From Microbacterium sp. CH12i (GTDB taxonomy: Bacteria > Actinomycetota > Actinomycetes > Actinomycetales > Microbacteriaceae): a stretch of 64,000 nt of DNA. The DNA lies in the NCBI RefSeq assembly GCF_000685355.1, contig NZ_JHET01000002.1:62001-126000 (forward strand), in the 5' to 3' direction. Below the pieces are notes generated by a model. It searched no databases, had not been told where the DNA came from, and saw only the letters and a list, made by a program, of their open reading frames with translations. This document shows, one piece after another, positions 55,197 to 63,250 of this stretch (position 1 is its first letter; every line of letters begins with the position of its first letter). The position numbers and the translations under genes were made by a program.

Positions 55197-55296
55197 GTTA
55201 CATCGGCCCGTTATACACGTTGCGCACAGCCTCAAGGCGAGATTCTGCGTGATTTCCGGCAAGATAGGAAGAACGCCCATTCATGAAAGGTCGCGG

Positions 55297-56562
55297 ATGC
55301 CCGACGGACAGCTGATCGAGTTCGACCATGTGACGAAGCGCTTCGGCGCTGTCGCCGCGGTGTCGGACCTCTCCGCACGCGTCAATCCCGGTGTCGTGAC
55401 AGGCTTCCTTGGCCCGAACGGTGCAGGTAAGACGACGACCCTGCGGATGCTGCTCGGACTCGAGCGCCCGACTATCGGCACCACCAAGATCGGCGGCAAG
55501 CGCTTCTCGGAGTTGCGCAACCCCGCTCGCGTCATCGGCTCCATGCTCGAAGACCCCGGTTTCCGCTCCCGTCGCACCGTCGAGCGTCACCTCATCACTG
55601 TGGCCAAGACGAACGGCGTCGAGTTGTCGCGCGTCGGCGAACTTATCTCTTTCGTTGGTCTCGGCGATGACGTCGACACTCGCATCGCTGCTCTCTCGCT
55701 CGGAATGCGTCAGCGCCTGAGCGCCGCCACCGCCCTGATGGGCGATCCTGGTGTGCTCGTGCTGGACGAACCAGCGAATGGTCTCGACCCCGAGGGCATC
55801 CGCTGGATGCGCACTCTGATCCGTGGCCTCGCCGATGAGGGGCGCACGGTGCTGGTGTCGTCGCATGTGCTGTCAGAGGTCGAGCAGACCGCCGACGAGA
55901 TTCTCGTCATCGCCCATGGCGAACTGAAGTTTGCCGGCACCATGGAAGACCTTGCCGACCCGAGCAGCGGACCCGTCGTGGTGGATGCGGCAGATCGACC
56001 CGCGCTCTCTCAGGCCCTTCGCGGTGCGGGGTTCGAGTTCGAGGTTCTCCGCTCGGGCCTTACCGTGCGCGGTAGCGACGCCGCGACGATCGGCGCAGTC
56101 ACCGCCCGTGCAGGCGTTGCGCTGACCACTCTGCAGCAGCGCGGGCCGACGCTCGAAGATGTCTTCCTTGATCTCGTGAACGACCGTTACGTGCGCGCGG
56201 CTGCGCCGGTCGTGGCGGATGCTGCGGCAGAGGTCGTTGAGCCGTTCGAAGCACCGCAGGAGGCGTCCGGCGAAGCAACCGAGTCTGCCGAGACACCTGA
56301 GCCCACCGAGGCCGCCGAGCCTGCGGAGCCCACCGAGGAACCGCAGGAAGAGGAACGTCCCCTCCCCGGGATCGCAGGCCTCGCCGCTGTGGCCAGCTTG
56401 TTCAATGCGCACGTGCCCGCTGTCGATGAAGAGATTGAGGCTTCCGACGTTGAGCCTGCATCCTGCTCTGACTCTGACGTTTCAGAGCAGGACGATGTCG
56501 ATGCAACACGCGTGATCGAGGTCGTCCCTGAGGAACGCTCCTCAGAACACGAACACCACTGA
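55297..56562 (+). CDS. ABC-2-type ATP-binding protein with long acidic C-terminal tail
   Basis: 421 residues from ATG 55297 (GAAAGGTCGCGG). N-terminal 300 residues are a BcrA/CcmA-type ATPase: Walker A LGPNGAGKTTTLRM, signature ALSLGMRQRLSAATA, Walker B VLVLDEPANGLDPEG, H-loop VSSHVLSEVEQTAD. The last 110 residues are Glu/Pro/Ala-rich with repeats such as EPTEAAEPAEPTEEP, probably disordered. No permease gene is adjacent on the plus strand (the next genes are on the minus strand), so its membrane partner is elsewhere or absent. Confidence 0.85.
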   Translation: MPDGQLIEFDHVTKRFGAVAAVSDLSARVNPGVVTGFLGPNGAGKTTTLRMLLGLERPTIGTTKIGGKRFSELRNPARVIGSMLEDPGFRSRRTVERHLITVAKTNGVELSRVGELISFVGLGDDVDTRIAALSLGMRQRLSAATALMGDPGVLVLDEPANGLDPEGIRWMRTLIRGLADEGRTVLVSSHVLSEVEQTADEILVIAHGELKFAGTMEDLADPSSGPVVVDAADRPALSQALRGAGFEFEVLRSGLTVRGSDAATIGAVTARAGVALTTLQQRGPTLEDVFLDLVNDRYVRAAAPVVADAAAEVVEPFEAPQEASGEATESAETPEPTEAAEPAEPTEEPQEEERPLPGIAGLAAVASLFNAHVPAVDEEIEASDVEPASCSDSDVSEQDDVDATRVIEVVPEERSSEHEHH

Positions 56563-56564
56563 AA

Positions 56565-57014
56565 TCACGCCGGTCGCGGTCGGATGACCGGCCGCTGACG
56601 CCCCGTGACCACCGGGATCGGCGCAGTACTGACGATTTCAACGACGTCAGCGGGCTCTGTCGAGACATCCAAACGGAGTGCCTGCGTAAGGGCGAGCCCA
56701 TGCCTGGTAGTGAGGACGAGTCGCTGAAAATCGTCGTCGCCTTCGAGGTCGATGACAACGCTCGGCCGACGTCGACGGATCAGCACGAAGTCGGTCGTGG
56801 CTGCAGCCTTCCACGTACCGCCAGCGAGGATGCCAGGAATGTGGGTGCCGGGCCCCGGGACGCCGCGGATCCATGTCCACGCATCGTCAGTGAGCTGCAC
56901 CTTGGTGATCGTGTCGCGCGCGATCCGCAGGTTCTCGCGATGGAACGTCGCGGCGCGCTCAAGGGGTGAGAGCACAACTTCAAGCTGCGTCTGATCCAGG
57001 AGCAAGGTCACCAT
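56565..57014 (-). CDS. Bacterial PH-like domain protein, function unknown
   Basis: 149 residues, mostly beta: VTLLLDQTQLEVVLSPLERA, then WTWIRGVPGPGTHIPGILAG and FVLIRRRRPSVVIDLEGDDD. GTHIPGxxxxGT and the VIDL strand are typical of actinobacterial PH-like proteins near membranes. Convergent with the ABC ATPase, three bases apart; no further clue. Confidence 0.65.
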   Translation of the reverse strand: MVTLLLDQTQLEVVLSPLERAATFHRENLRIARDTITKVQLTDDAWTWIRGVPGPGTHIPGILAGGTWKAAATTDFVLIRRRRPSVVIDLEGDDDFQRLVLTTRHGLALTQALRLDVSTEPADVVEIVSTAPIPVVTGRQRPVIRPRPA

Positions 57015-57080
57015 TCGTCCAGTCTGCCAGCGTCGCCCTGGAAACTGTCTGCGACTTCCTCACAGGACCGCAACAATCCT

Positions 57081-57167
57081 GTTCATAACTCCTCCAAAAT
57101 GGGCGCTTCGGACCCTGTTCCGGCGGGATCTGGCGCGCTACCGCTAGTTCTGGAGGAGTTATGAACG
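57081..57167. repeat. Intergenic palindrome, family C (copy 2)
   Basis: GTTCATAACTCCTCCAAAA at 57081 and TTCTGGAGGAGTTATGAAC ending at 57166 are complementary with one mismatch. The right arm contains the hemL stop codon (57159-57161). The arms match family C copy 1 at 45453 in the AACTCCT core. Confidence 0.65.
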
Positions 57168-58483
57168 ACTAGCGGATGCTGCGGCAGCCGCCGCGGCCGG
57201 AAGTGCACGCTCAATGTGCGACAGAGCAGCGTCATCGTGAGCGGCGGTGAGGAACCAGGCCTCGAAGACACTCGGCGGCAGCGCCACGCCCTGCTCACGC
57301 ATCGCGTGGAAGAACGGCGGGTAGCGGAACGCTTCCTGCGCCTGAGCCTCGGCATAGTTGCGGGGCGCATGAGCGGCGAAGCCGACGCCGAAGAGGTTGC
57401 CTGCTCGCGGAATGGCGTGCACAACTCCGGCCTCGGTGAGTGCGCGGTCCAGGGCATCGGCGATACGCGTGGCTGCGGCATCCACCCTGGCGTAGATCTT
57501 GGGGGTGGCCCGCAACAGCGTCGCGAGCCCGGCGGCGACCGACAGTGGGTTTCCCGACAGCGTGCCCGCCTGATAGACGGGGCCGGCGGGTGCCAGCAGG
57601 TCCATGATGTCTGCGCGACCACCGAGAGCAGCGAGCGGCATCCCACCGCCGATGACCTTGCCAAAGGTGATGATGTCCGGCATGTACACCTCGCCGGTCG
57701 ACACCTGCAGCGCCCAGAATCCGGCGTGGTGCACACGGAACCCGGTGAGCACCTCATCGAGAATCATCAGCGCGCCGTGTGCGTGCGCAGTATCGGCGAT
57801 AAAGCGATTGAAGCCGGGTTCGGGGGCGACAACGCCCATGTTCGCAGCCGCTGCTTCGACGATGACGGCGGCGATGCGGTCGCCGTGTTCGGCGAACACC
57901 GCTTCGAGCGCAGCGCGATCGTTGTACGGGATGACAAGCGTTTGCGCGGCGATAGCCGCAGGGACACCGGCCGAGCCGGGCAGTCCCATCGTCGCGACGC
58001 CGGAGCCGGCTTCGGCAAGGAGCCCGTCCGAGTGACGTGGTAGTGGCCGGCGAACTTCACCAGCAGGTCACGGCCGGTGGCACCGCGCGCGAGACGGATC
58101 GCCGTCATCGTCGCCTCGGTGCCGGTCGAAACAAGACGCACACGCTCCACGGGCGCGAGATCGCCGACCCGCACCCGTTGGGCGATCTGGGTGGCCAGCT
58201 GCACTTCACCTGCGGTCGGAGCGCCGAACGAGAGGCCGCGGGTCGCTGCATCCTGCACTGCGGCGACGACGTCCGGATGCGCGTGGCCGAGCAGCGCCGG
58301 ACCCCACGAGGCCACGAGATCGATGTACTCGATACCCGCGGCATCCGTCACAGTGGCGCCCTTAGCGGATGCCAGGAATCGGGGCGTTCCGCCCACTGAA
58401 CCGTAGGCGCGCACCGGTGAGTTCACGCCGCCGGGCGTCACCGCGCGCGCGGCGGAGAACAGTTCATCGTTGCGATCGGTCAT
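57159..58483 (-). CDS. hemL: Glutamate-1-semialdehyde 2,1-aminomutase, one apparent -1 frameshift near 58035
   Basis: Converts glutamate-1-semialdehyde to 5-aminolevulinate. From ATG 58483 (ACGGAGAACACC): [50 protein letters not shown], then the break; the next frame resumes [31 protein letters not shown] and [18 protein letters not shown] with the PLP lysine. HYHGHSDG in every HemL shows the lost base is a G of GGTC. Repaired length is 441 residues. The gene is essential for heme unless bypassed, which argues for a sequence error. Confidence 0.88.
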
Positions 58484-58509
58484 GGTGTTCTCCGTTCAGG
58501 AAACCAAGG

Positions 58510-59490
58510 TCAGTCGCGAAGCCAGCGTGCAGCTTCCGTAGCCCAGTAGGTCAATACGGCGTCAGCGCCGGCGCGACGGATGGAAAGAAGCGACTCCAGC
58601 ACGGCCGCGCGGCGGTCGATCCAGCCGTTTGCCGCGGCTGCCTCGATCATCGCGTACTCACCAGAGATCTGATATGCCCAAACCGGAATATGGACGGCAT
58701 CGCGCACCTCGCGGAGGACGTCCAGGAAGCCCATGGCCGGCTTCACCATCACGATGTCCGCGCCCTCGGCCTCATCGATGAGTGCCTCACGAAGGCCTTC
58801 GCGCCGATTGCCCGGATCGAGCTGGTAGGCGCGGCGATCGCCCTGCAGCTGCGAGTCGACGGCCTCGCGGAACGGGCCGTAGAAGGCGCTGGCGTACTTC
58901 GCCGCGTAACCGAGAATGAGGGTGTCAGTGAAGCCTTCGGCATCCAGCCCGCGGCGAATCGCGGTGACCTGGCCGTCCATCATTCCGGATAGACCCAGCA
59001 GGTGAGAGCCTGCGCGCGCCTGCGCGATTGCCATCGAGACGTACCGCTCCAGGGTTGCATCGTTGTCTACTGCGCCGTGGGCGTCGAGCACGCCGCAATG
59101 ACCGTGATCGGTGAACTCATCGAGGCAGAGGTCTGTCTGCACGACGAGAGCATCGCCGACTTCTTCGATGAGCGCGGCAGTCGCGACGTTCAGGATGCCG
59201 TTCGGGTCATCCGCCCCAGAGCCGACGGCGTCGCGCACCGCGGGCACGCCGAACAGCATCACGCCACCCACGCCTGCGTCTGCGGCATCGACGGCAGCGC
59301 GTCGCAGCGAGTCGAGCGTGTGTTGGTGGACACCGGGCATAGAGCTGATCGGCACAGCCTCAGCAATGCCTTCACGGACGAACATCGGCAGCACCAGGTG
59401 GCGAGGCTCGAGTGAAGTCTCGCGCACGAGGTTGCGCACCGCCGGCGACTGGCGAAGCCGACGCGGGCGGATTTCGGGGAAGCTACTCAC
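58510..59490 (-). CDS. hemB: Delta-aminolevulinic acid dehydratase (porphobilinogen synthase)
   Basis: 326 residues from GTG 59490, which overlaps the hemD stop (GTGA). Schiff-base lysines in GYAAKYASAFYGPFR and IVMVKPAMGFLDVLRE. The metal loop reads DLCLDEFTDHGHCG: one of the three zinc cysteines of the animal/E. coli type is Asp, pointing to a hybrid or Mg-using enzyme. Condenses two 5-aminolevulinates to porphobilinogen. Confidence 0.93.
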   Translation of the reverse strand: MSSFPEIRPRRLRQSPAVRNLVRETSLEPRHLVLPMFVREGIAEAVPISSMPGVHQHTLDSLRRAAVDAADAGVGGVMLFGVPAVRDAVGSGADDPNGILNVATAALIEEVGDALVVQTDLCLDEFTDHGHCGVLDAHGAVDNDATLERYVSMAIAQARAGSHLLGLSGMMDGQVTAIRRGLDAEGFTDTLILGYAAKYASAFYGPFREAVDSQLQGDRRAYQLDPGNRREGLREALIDEAEGADIVMVKPAMGFLDVLREVRDAVHIPVWAYQISGEYAMIEAAAANGWIDRRAAVLESLLSIRRAGADAVLTYWATEAARWLRD

Positions 59491-60284
59491 GGTGCGAACT
59501 CGTCCGCGGCGTGCGGCAGAGTGAAGTGCGCGACGGCATCGATGAGCGCGTCGACCGTCTGCTTGTCCGCGACGACGGTGACCGGCAAGCCGGCCTTGCG
59601 GGCATCCTTCGCCGTTCGCGGTCCGATGGCAGCAAGCAACGTCTCGTCCGGAATCTGGGGGAACTGTTCGCGCACCTGCTGGGCGACCGATCCACTCGTG
59701 ATGAGAATCGCGTTGATCCGGCCACTATCAACATCGCGACGGATGCGGTCGGTCACGGGCACGCCGACCGTGCGGTAGGCGACAACGCTCGACACATTGT
59801 GTCCGGCTGCGATGAGCGAGCGCGTCAATACGGGCTTAGCGATCTCACTGCGGAGCGTCAGGATGCGTCGTGGTTCTGGTTCAAGCGCAATAAGCTGCTC
59901 GGCCATTCCCTCGGCTGAATTGTCTTCCTCTGGGACGAGCGTGACCTCGTAGCCGACCGACTGGAGGGCAGCGGCGGTGGTCTCGCCGACCGCGGCGATC
60001 TTCGTCGACTTGGGGATGCTGGCCCGGTGCGCGAAGAGCACATCGACGGTTGTCGCGCTCGTGACCGTCAGCCAGTCGAATTCTCCGGCGGAGAGCTTGG
60101 CGAGTGCGTCGTCGAGGGCGGCCTGGTCATTGGTCGGGCCGAAGTTGATCAATGGTGCGACGACGGGGATAGCGCCCTGCGAGCGAAGGCTCGCAGCAAC
60201 ACCGTCGCCCCAGGGGCCGCCGCGCGGCACGAGGACGCGCCAGCCGGTCAGCGGCTTCTCATGATTCGTTTCGGGTGTAGTCAT
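59487..60284 (-). CDS. hemD: Uroporphyrinogen-III synthase
   Basis: 265 residues. HemD is poorly conserved; GWRVLVPRGGPWGDGVAASL at the start, DWLTVTSATTVDVLF, IAAVGETTAAALQSVGYEV and ILITSGSVAQQV are the recognisable stretches. It is coupled on both sides (ATGA with hemC, GTGA with hemB). Cyclises hydroxymethylbilane with D-ring inversion. Confidence 0.88.
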   Translation of the reverse strand: MTTPETNHEKPLTGWRVLVPRGGPWGDGVAASLRSQGAIPVVAPLINFGPTNDQAALDDALAKLSAGEFDWLTVTSATTVDVLFAHRASIPKSTKIAAVGETTAAALQSVGYEVTLVPEEDNSAEGMAEQLIALEPEPRRILTLRSEIAKPVLTRSLIAAGHNVSSVVAYRTVGVPVTDRIRRDVDSGRINAILITSGSVAQQVREQFPQIPDETLLAAIGPRTAKDARKAGLPVTVVADKQTVDALIDAVAHFTLPHAADEFAP

Positions 60285-61275
60285 CAGGATTGCTCTCGGG
60301 AGACGAGTTCGGCCGCCCCTTGTTCGAGCAGCCGACGGGCGACAGAAAGTCCGATCTCACGTGCTGCGTGATTCGGGTACGCACCATCGGCAGCATCCGC
60401 TCCATTGCCACTGCCGTTCAGACGAATATACCCCCCGTTCAGGGATTCAGTGACGTCGAGCCCAATCCGACGCTCACCTTCCGGCGCGTAGACGATCGTG
60501 CGCACTCGAACTTCATCGCCGTCGACTACCGCGTGCGCGGCCATCGGCGCTTGGCATCCGGCATCCAGACCCTCCAGGATTCCGCGCTCAACGGTGATCG
60601 CGAGGCGGGTCTGCTCATCCTCGAGTTCGGCGAGCGCCTCGAGAAGTTCAGCCGGGGCATCCGCCGTGGTTTCGATTGCCAAGCGCCCTGTCCTGGCGCC
60701 GTCGGCCATTCGTCAAGACCCAGATACTCCTTGGCGAGTGTGGTGTCGGAACCGAGGCGCGATAGTCCGGCCGCCGCCAGAATCACGGCGTCGAGCTCGC
60801 CGGACTCGACTCGAGCGAGACGCGAGTCGACATTGCCGCGGATGTCGACGACCTCCGCGCGCGGCGCGCGACGATGTACCTGCGCGATGCGGCGCGGTGA
60901 ACCAGTACCGATCTTGGCGCCTGCATGAAGTTTGTGCAGTGGCGTGCCGTCGCGTGTAATCGCAACGTCGCGGGCATCTTCCCTGATGGGAGTCGCCGCA
61001 ATCAGCAGACCATCGGGCACCGCCGTCGGCAGATCTTTGAGCGAGTGCACGAGGAAGTCGCACTCCCCCGCCAGCAGCGCTTCGCGAAGACGCGTGGCGA
61101 AGATGCCGAGCCCGCCGATCACCGAGAGTGACGCGCGGTTGGTGTCGCCCTCAGAAACGATGGGGACGAGTTCGACCCTGCGGCCGGTGACTTTTTCGAG
61201 TGCAGCAGCAACGTGCCCAGACTGTGCCTGGGCAAGAGCGCTGCGACGGGTACCGAGACGAATAGGGATGCTCAT
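60284..61275 (-). CDS. hemC: Hydroxymethylbilane synthase (porphobilinogen deaminase), one apparent -1 frameshift near 60681
   Basis: From ATG 61275: IRLGTRRSALAQAQSGHVAA, FLVHSLKDLPT (catalytic Asp region) and DIRGNVDSRLARVESGELDA. After APGQGA the frame breaks; the next frame resumes LAIETTADAPAELLEALAEL and LDAGCQAPMAAHA with the cysteine that carries the dipyrromethane cofactor. One T in a short T run is missing. Repaired length is 330 residues. Polymerises four porphobilinogens. Confidence 0.88.
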
Positions 61276-61281
61276 GCCGGC

Positions 61282-61959
61282 CTACTGCAGAACGTCCGCG
61301 ATCTCGTCGAACCGCAACCGGCGCCCGGTGAAGAAGGGCACCTCCTCGCGAACGTGGCGACGAGCATCGGTGTAGCGAAGGTCGCGCATGAGATCAACGA
61401 GTTCCGTGACGTCATCTGCCTCGAGCGGCAGCAACCACTCGTAGTCGCCCAGCGCGAACGCCGCGACGGTGTTGGCAATGACGCCGGTGTGCGTCGCGCC
61501 CTTCCGACCGTGGTCCGCGAGCATCTTGCTGCGCTCTTCTTCGGGAAGCAAGTACCACTCATGGCTGCGCACGAACGGGTAGAGGCAGAGCCACTGCTTC
61601 GGCTCGACGCCGCGCAGGAATCCGGGGACGTGGCGCCGGTTGAATTCGGCGTCACGGTGCACGCCGAGCGCGTTCCACACGGGCAACAGAGTGCGCAGCA
61701 GTTCGGTCCGACGCAGGCGCCGCAGTGCCTTTTGCAGGTCTTCTGCGGTGTCGCCGTGCAGCCACACCATCAGGTCGGCGTCAGCACGAAGGCCGCTCAC
61801 GTCGTAGAAGCCACGAATCGTGACGCCGGAGTCGGTGATGTAGCCCGAGATTGTCTCCAACTCAGTCGCATCCGTTTCGACAACGGGGGCATCAGGATTA
61901 CGTCGCCACACCGCCCAGAGGGTGAAACCGGCCGGGTTCTCTTCGCTTACATCGGACAT
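61282..61959 (-). CDS. hemQ: Coproheme decarboxylase HemQ (chlorite dismutase-like)
   Basis: 225 residues. GFTLWAVWRRNPDAP, FYDVSGLRADADLMVWLHGD, EPKQWLCLYPFVRSHEWYLL and GRKGATHTGVIANTVAAFAL follow actinobacterial HemQ throughout, including the proximal-heme His in THTG. It makes heme b from coproheme, so this organism uses the coproporphyrin-dependent route. Six bases upstream of hemC. Confidence 0.92.
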   Translation of the reverse strand: MSDVSEENPAGFTLWAVWRRNPDAPVVETDATELETISGYITDSGVTIRGFYDVSGLRADADLMVWLHGDTAEDLQKALRRLRRTELLRTLLPVWNALGVHRDAEFNRRHVPGFLRGVEPKQWLCLYPFVRSHEWYLLPEEERSKMLADHGRKGATHTGVIANTVAAFALGDYEWLLPLEADDVTELVDLMRDLRYTDARRHVREEVPFFTGRRLRFDEIADVLQ

Positions 61960-61996
61960 ACATCCAGTGTGCCCCTTTCCGAGGAAAGGAGCGAAT

Positions 61997-62050
61997 GCGC
62001 ACCCTCGACAGGCTCACGGAGCGGCGCGGTTCAGCACCAGCGACCCAGGG
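61997..62050. repeat. Degenerate intergenic repeat, family D (copy 2)
   Basis: GCGCACCCTCGACAGGCTCA followed by CGGAGCGG matches copy 1 at 37778-37806 apart from single-base changes, but the right arm is decayed (TGCTCAGCGAG at 62051 may be what is left). Lies between hemQ and the DUF3618 gene. Confidence 0.5.
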
Positions 62051-62054
62051 ATGC

Positions 62055-62330
62055 TCAGCGAGCGATGGCGCGCGCGACTGCCCAGACGAGGCCCCCGGCG
62101 AGCGCCGCGAGACCGGCGACTGCCGCCATCGCCCCCACCGGATTGCGATCGGCGAAGACGCGGGCCTTCGCGGCGCCTCTTACCGACGCCTTCTCGATGC
62201 GACGAGGAAGGTTTCCCTTGACCTCGATCGCGGCGAGTGCCGCCTTGAGCTCGGCCCGAGCGGATGCCACGGGGTCAGTGAGTCCCGCAGGAACAGCGGT
62301 GCGGGGCAGGTTCAATTCAGAGCTTGTCAT
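62055..62330 (-). CDS. DUF3618 family small membrane protein
   Basis: 91 residues from ATG 62330 (AAGGATGCCGGTG). LTDPVASARAELKAALAAIE and GNLPRRIEKASVRGAAKARV, then one hydrophobic helix VGAMAAVAGLAALAGGLVWA. DUF3618 proteins commonly follow holin-like and YtxH-like genes in actinobacteria. The start overlaps the holin-like gene by 14 bases. Role unknown, perhaps envelope stress. Confidence 0.8.
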   Translation of the reverse strand: MTSSELNLPRTAVPAGLTDPVASARAELKAALAAIEVKGNLPRRIEKASVRGAAKARVFADRNPVGAMAAVAGLAALAGGLVWAVARAIAR

Positions 62331-62723
62331 CACCGGCATCCTTCACAATTCGAACATCAGTTGCGATCGCCTGACCCGGGTTTTCCCGACGCAGCACCTT
62401 TCGGAACTTCACGATCCCGAACACCGCGCACACGAGCACGCAGAGCAGCAGCAGCCCGATCACAGCCAGGGCAGACAGCCAAACCGGCCACCACGACGAG
62501 AGGCCCGCGACGGCAAAAACCAGGATCATCGGGATCAGCCAGAACAGGAAGAACAGCGCGATGAGGAACCAGACGCTACCAATCCCGGCATCCTTCGCGG
62601 TGCGCGAGATCCAAGTCTTGGCGGCCTCGATCTCAGCCTTGACGAGTTTGCTGACGAGGTCGGGCAGGTCGCGACGAGGGTCAGAAAACTGTCGTCTGCG
62701 CGATCACGGTATCCGCGGACCAT
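62317..62723 (-). CDS. Phage-holin-superfamily (Phage_holin_3_6-like) membrane protein, one apparent -1 frameshift near 62670
   Basis: About 135 residues from ATG 62723. N-terminal MVRGYRDRADDSFLTLV is in one frame, DLPDLVSKLVKAEIEAAKTW and later FLIALFFLFWLIPMILVFAV, WLSALAVIGLLLLCVLVCAV in the next. One G is missing (GCGGACC). LxxLxxDLPxLVxxLVxAEIE followed by two helices is the usual build of this host, non-phage family. Middle gene of the YtxH/holin/DUF3618 trio. Confidence 0.75.
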
Positions 62724-62724
62724 T

Positions 62725-63111
62725 TCACTTACCGTTCGTTGTGGGCTTCTTCGCCGGAGCACGCTTCGTAATCGGCTTCTCGGCCTTCGCTACGACCTCG
62801 TCGGCCGCGGCAGCGACATCATCGACCGCTTCTTTGCCAGTGACGATCACCGAGTCGAGCTTCTGGCCAGGGGTCTTGGCGTTTCCGGCCGCCTTAGCGA
62901 CCTTGACGACACCGTTCCAGATCGCTCCGGGAACAGCGGCCGTCCGGTCACTGACAAAAGCCTTGGCCTTGGTGACCTGGTCTTGCACAGGGTCAAGGTG
63001 CCACACCTTCAACCACTGAGTCTTGATCTGCTCGTAACGCTCGCGTCCGGCGCGCGTGCCGAGGACGTAACCGACGCCGACGCCGATGACAAGTCCGATC
63101 TTCCCCTTCAT
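62725..63111 (-). CDS. YtxH-like small membrane-associated protein
   Basis: 128 residues from ATG 63111 (GTAAGGAGACCCC). MKGKIGLVIGVGVGYVLGTR is a glycine-rich helix with the GYVLGTRAGRERYEQI block, then Ala/Lys-rich amphipathic stretches and a basic end (KRAPAKKPTTNGK). First gene of the trio; its stop is next to the holin-like start. Confidence 0.8.
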   Translation of the reverse strand: MKGKIGLVIGVGVGYVLGTRAGRERYEQIKTQWLKVWHLDPVQDQVTKAKAFVSDRTAAVPGAIWNGVVKVAKAAGNAKTPGQKLDSVIVTGKEAVDDVAAAADEVVAKAEKPITKRAPAKKPTTNGK

Positions 63112-63250
63112 GGGGTCTCCTTACGTTGTTCGGGTCGAGCCGCAGCGCAGGTGCCAACGGCCGGGTTCCAGCGTAACGCCATATGCCGAAAACGGCATCT
63201 AACCTTCAGGGGGTTGACAGACTGAGGCAGTTCGGGATCAAAATACCGAG

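Noticed and set aside
62317..62723. Holin-like gene as a sign of a prophage
   Set aside because: The family is common in actinobacterial chromosomes next to YtxH and DUF3618 genes; no other phage gene is present.
61213..63225. A 670-codon open frame on the plus strand across hemC, hemQ and the membrane trio
   Set aside because: Arginine/glutamine-rich translation with no motifs, fully antisense to genes with clear families; a usual shadow in high-G+C DNA.
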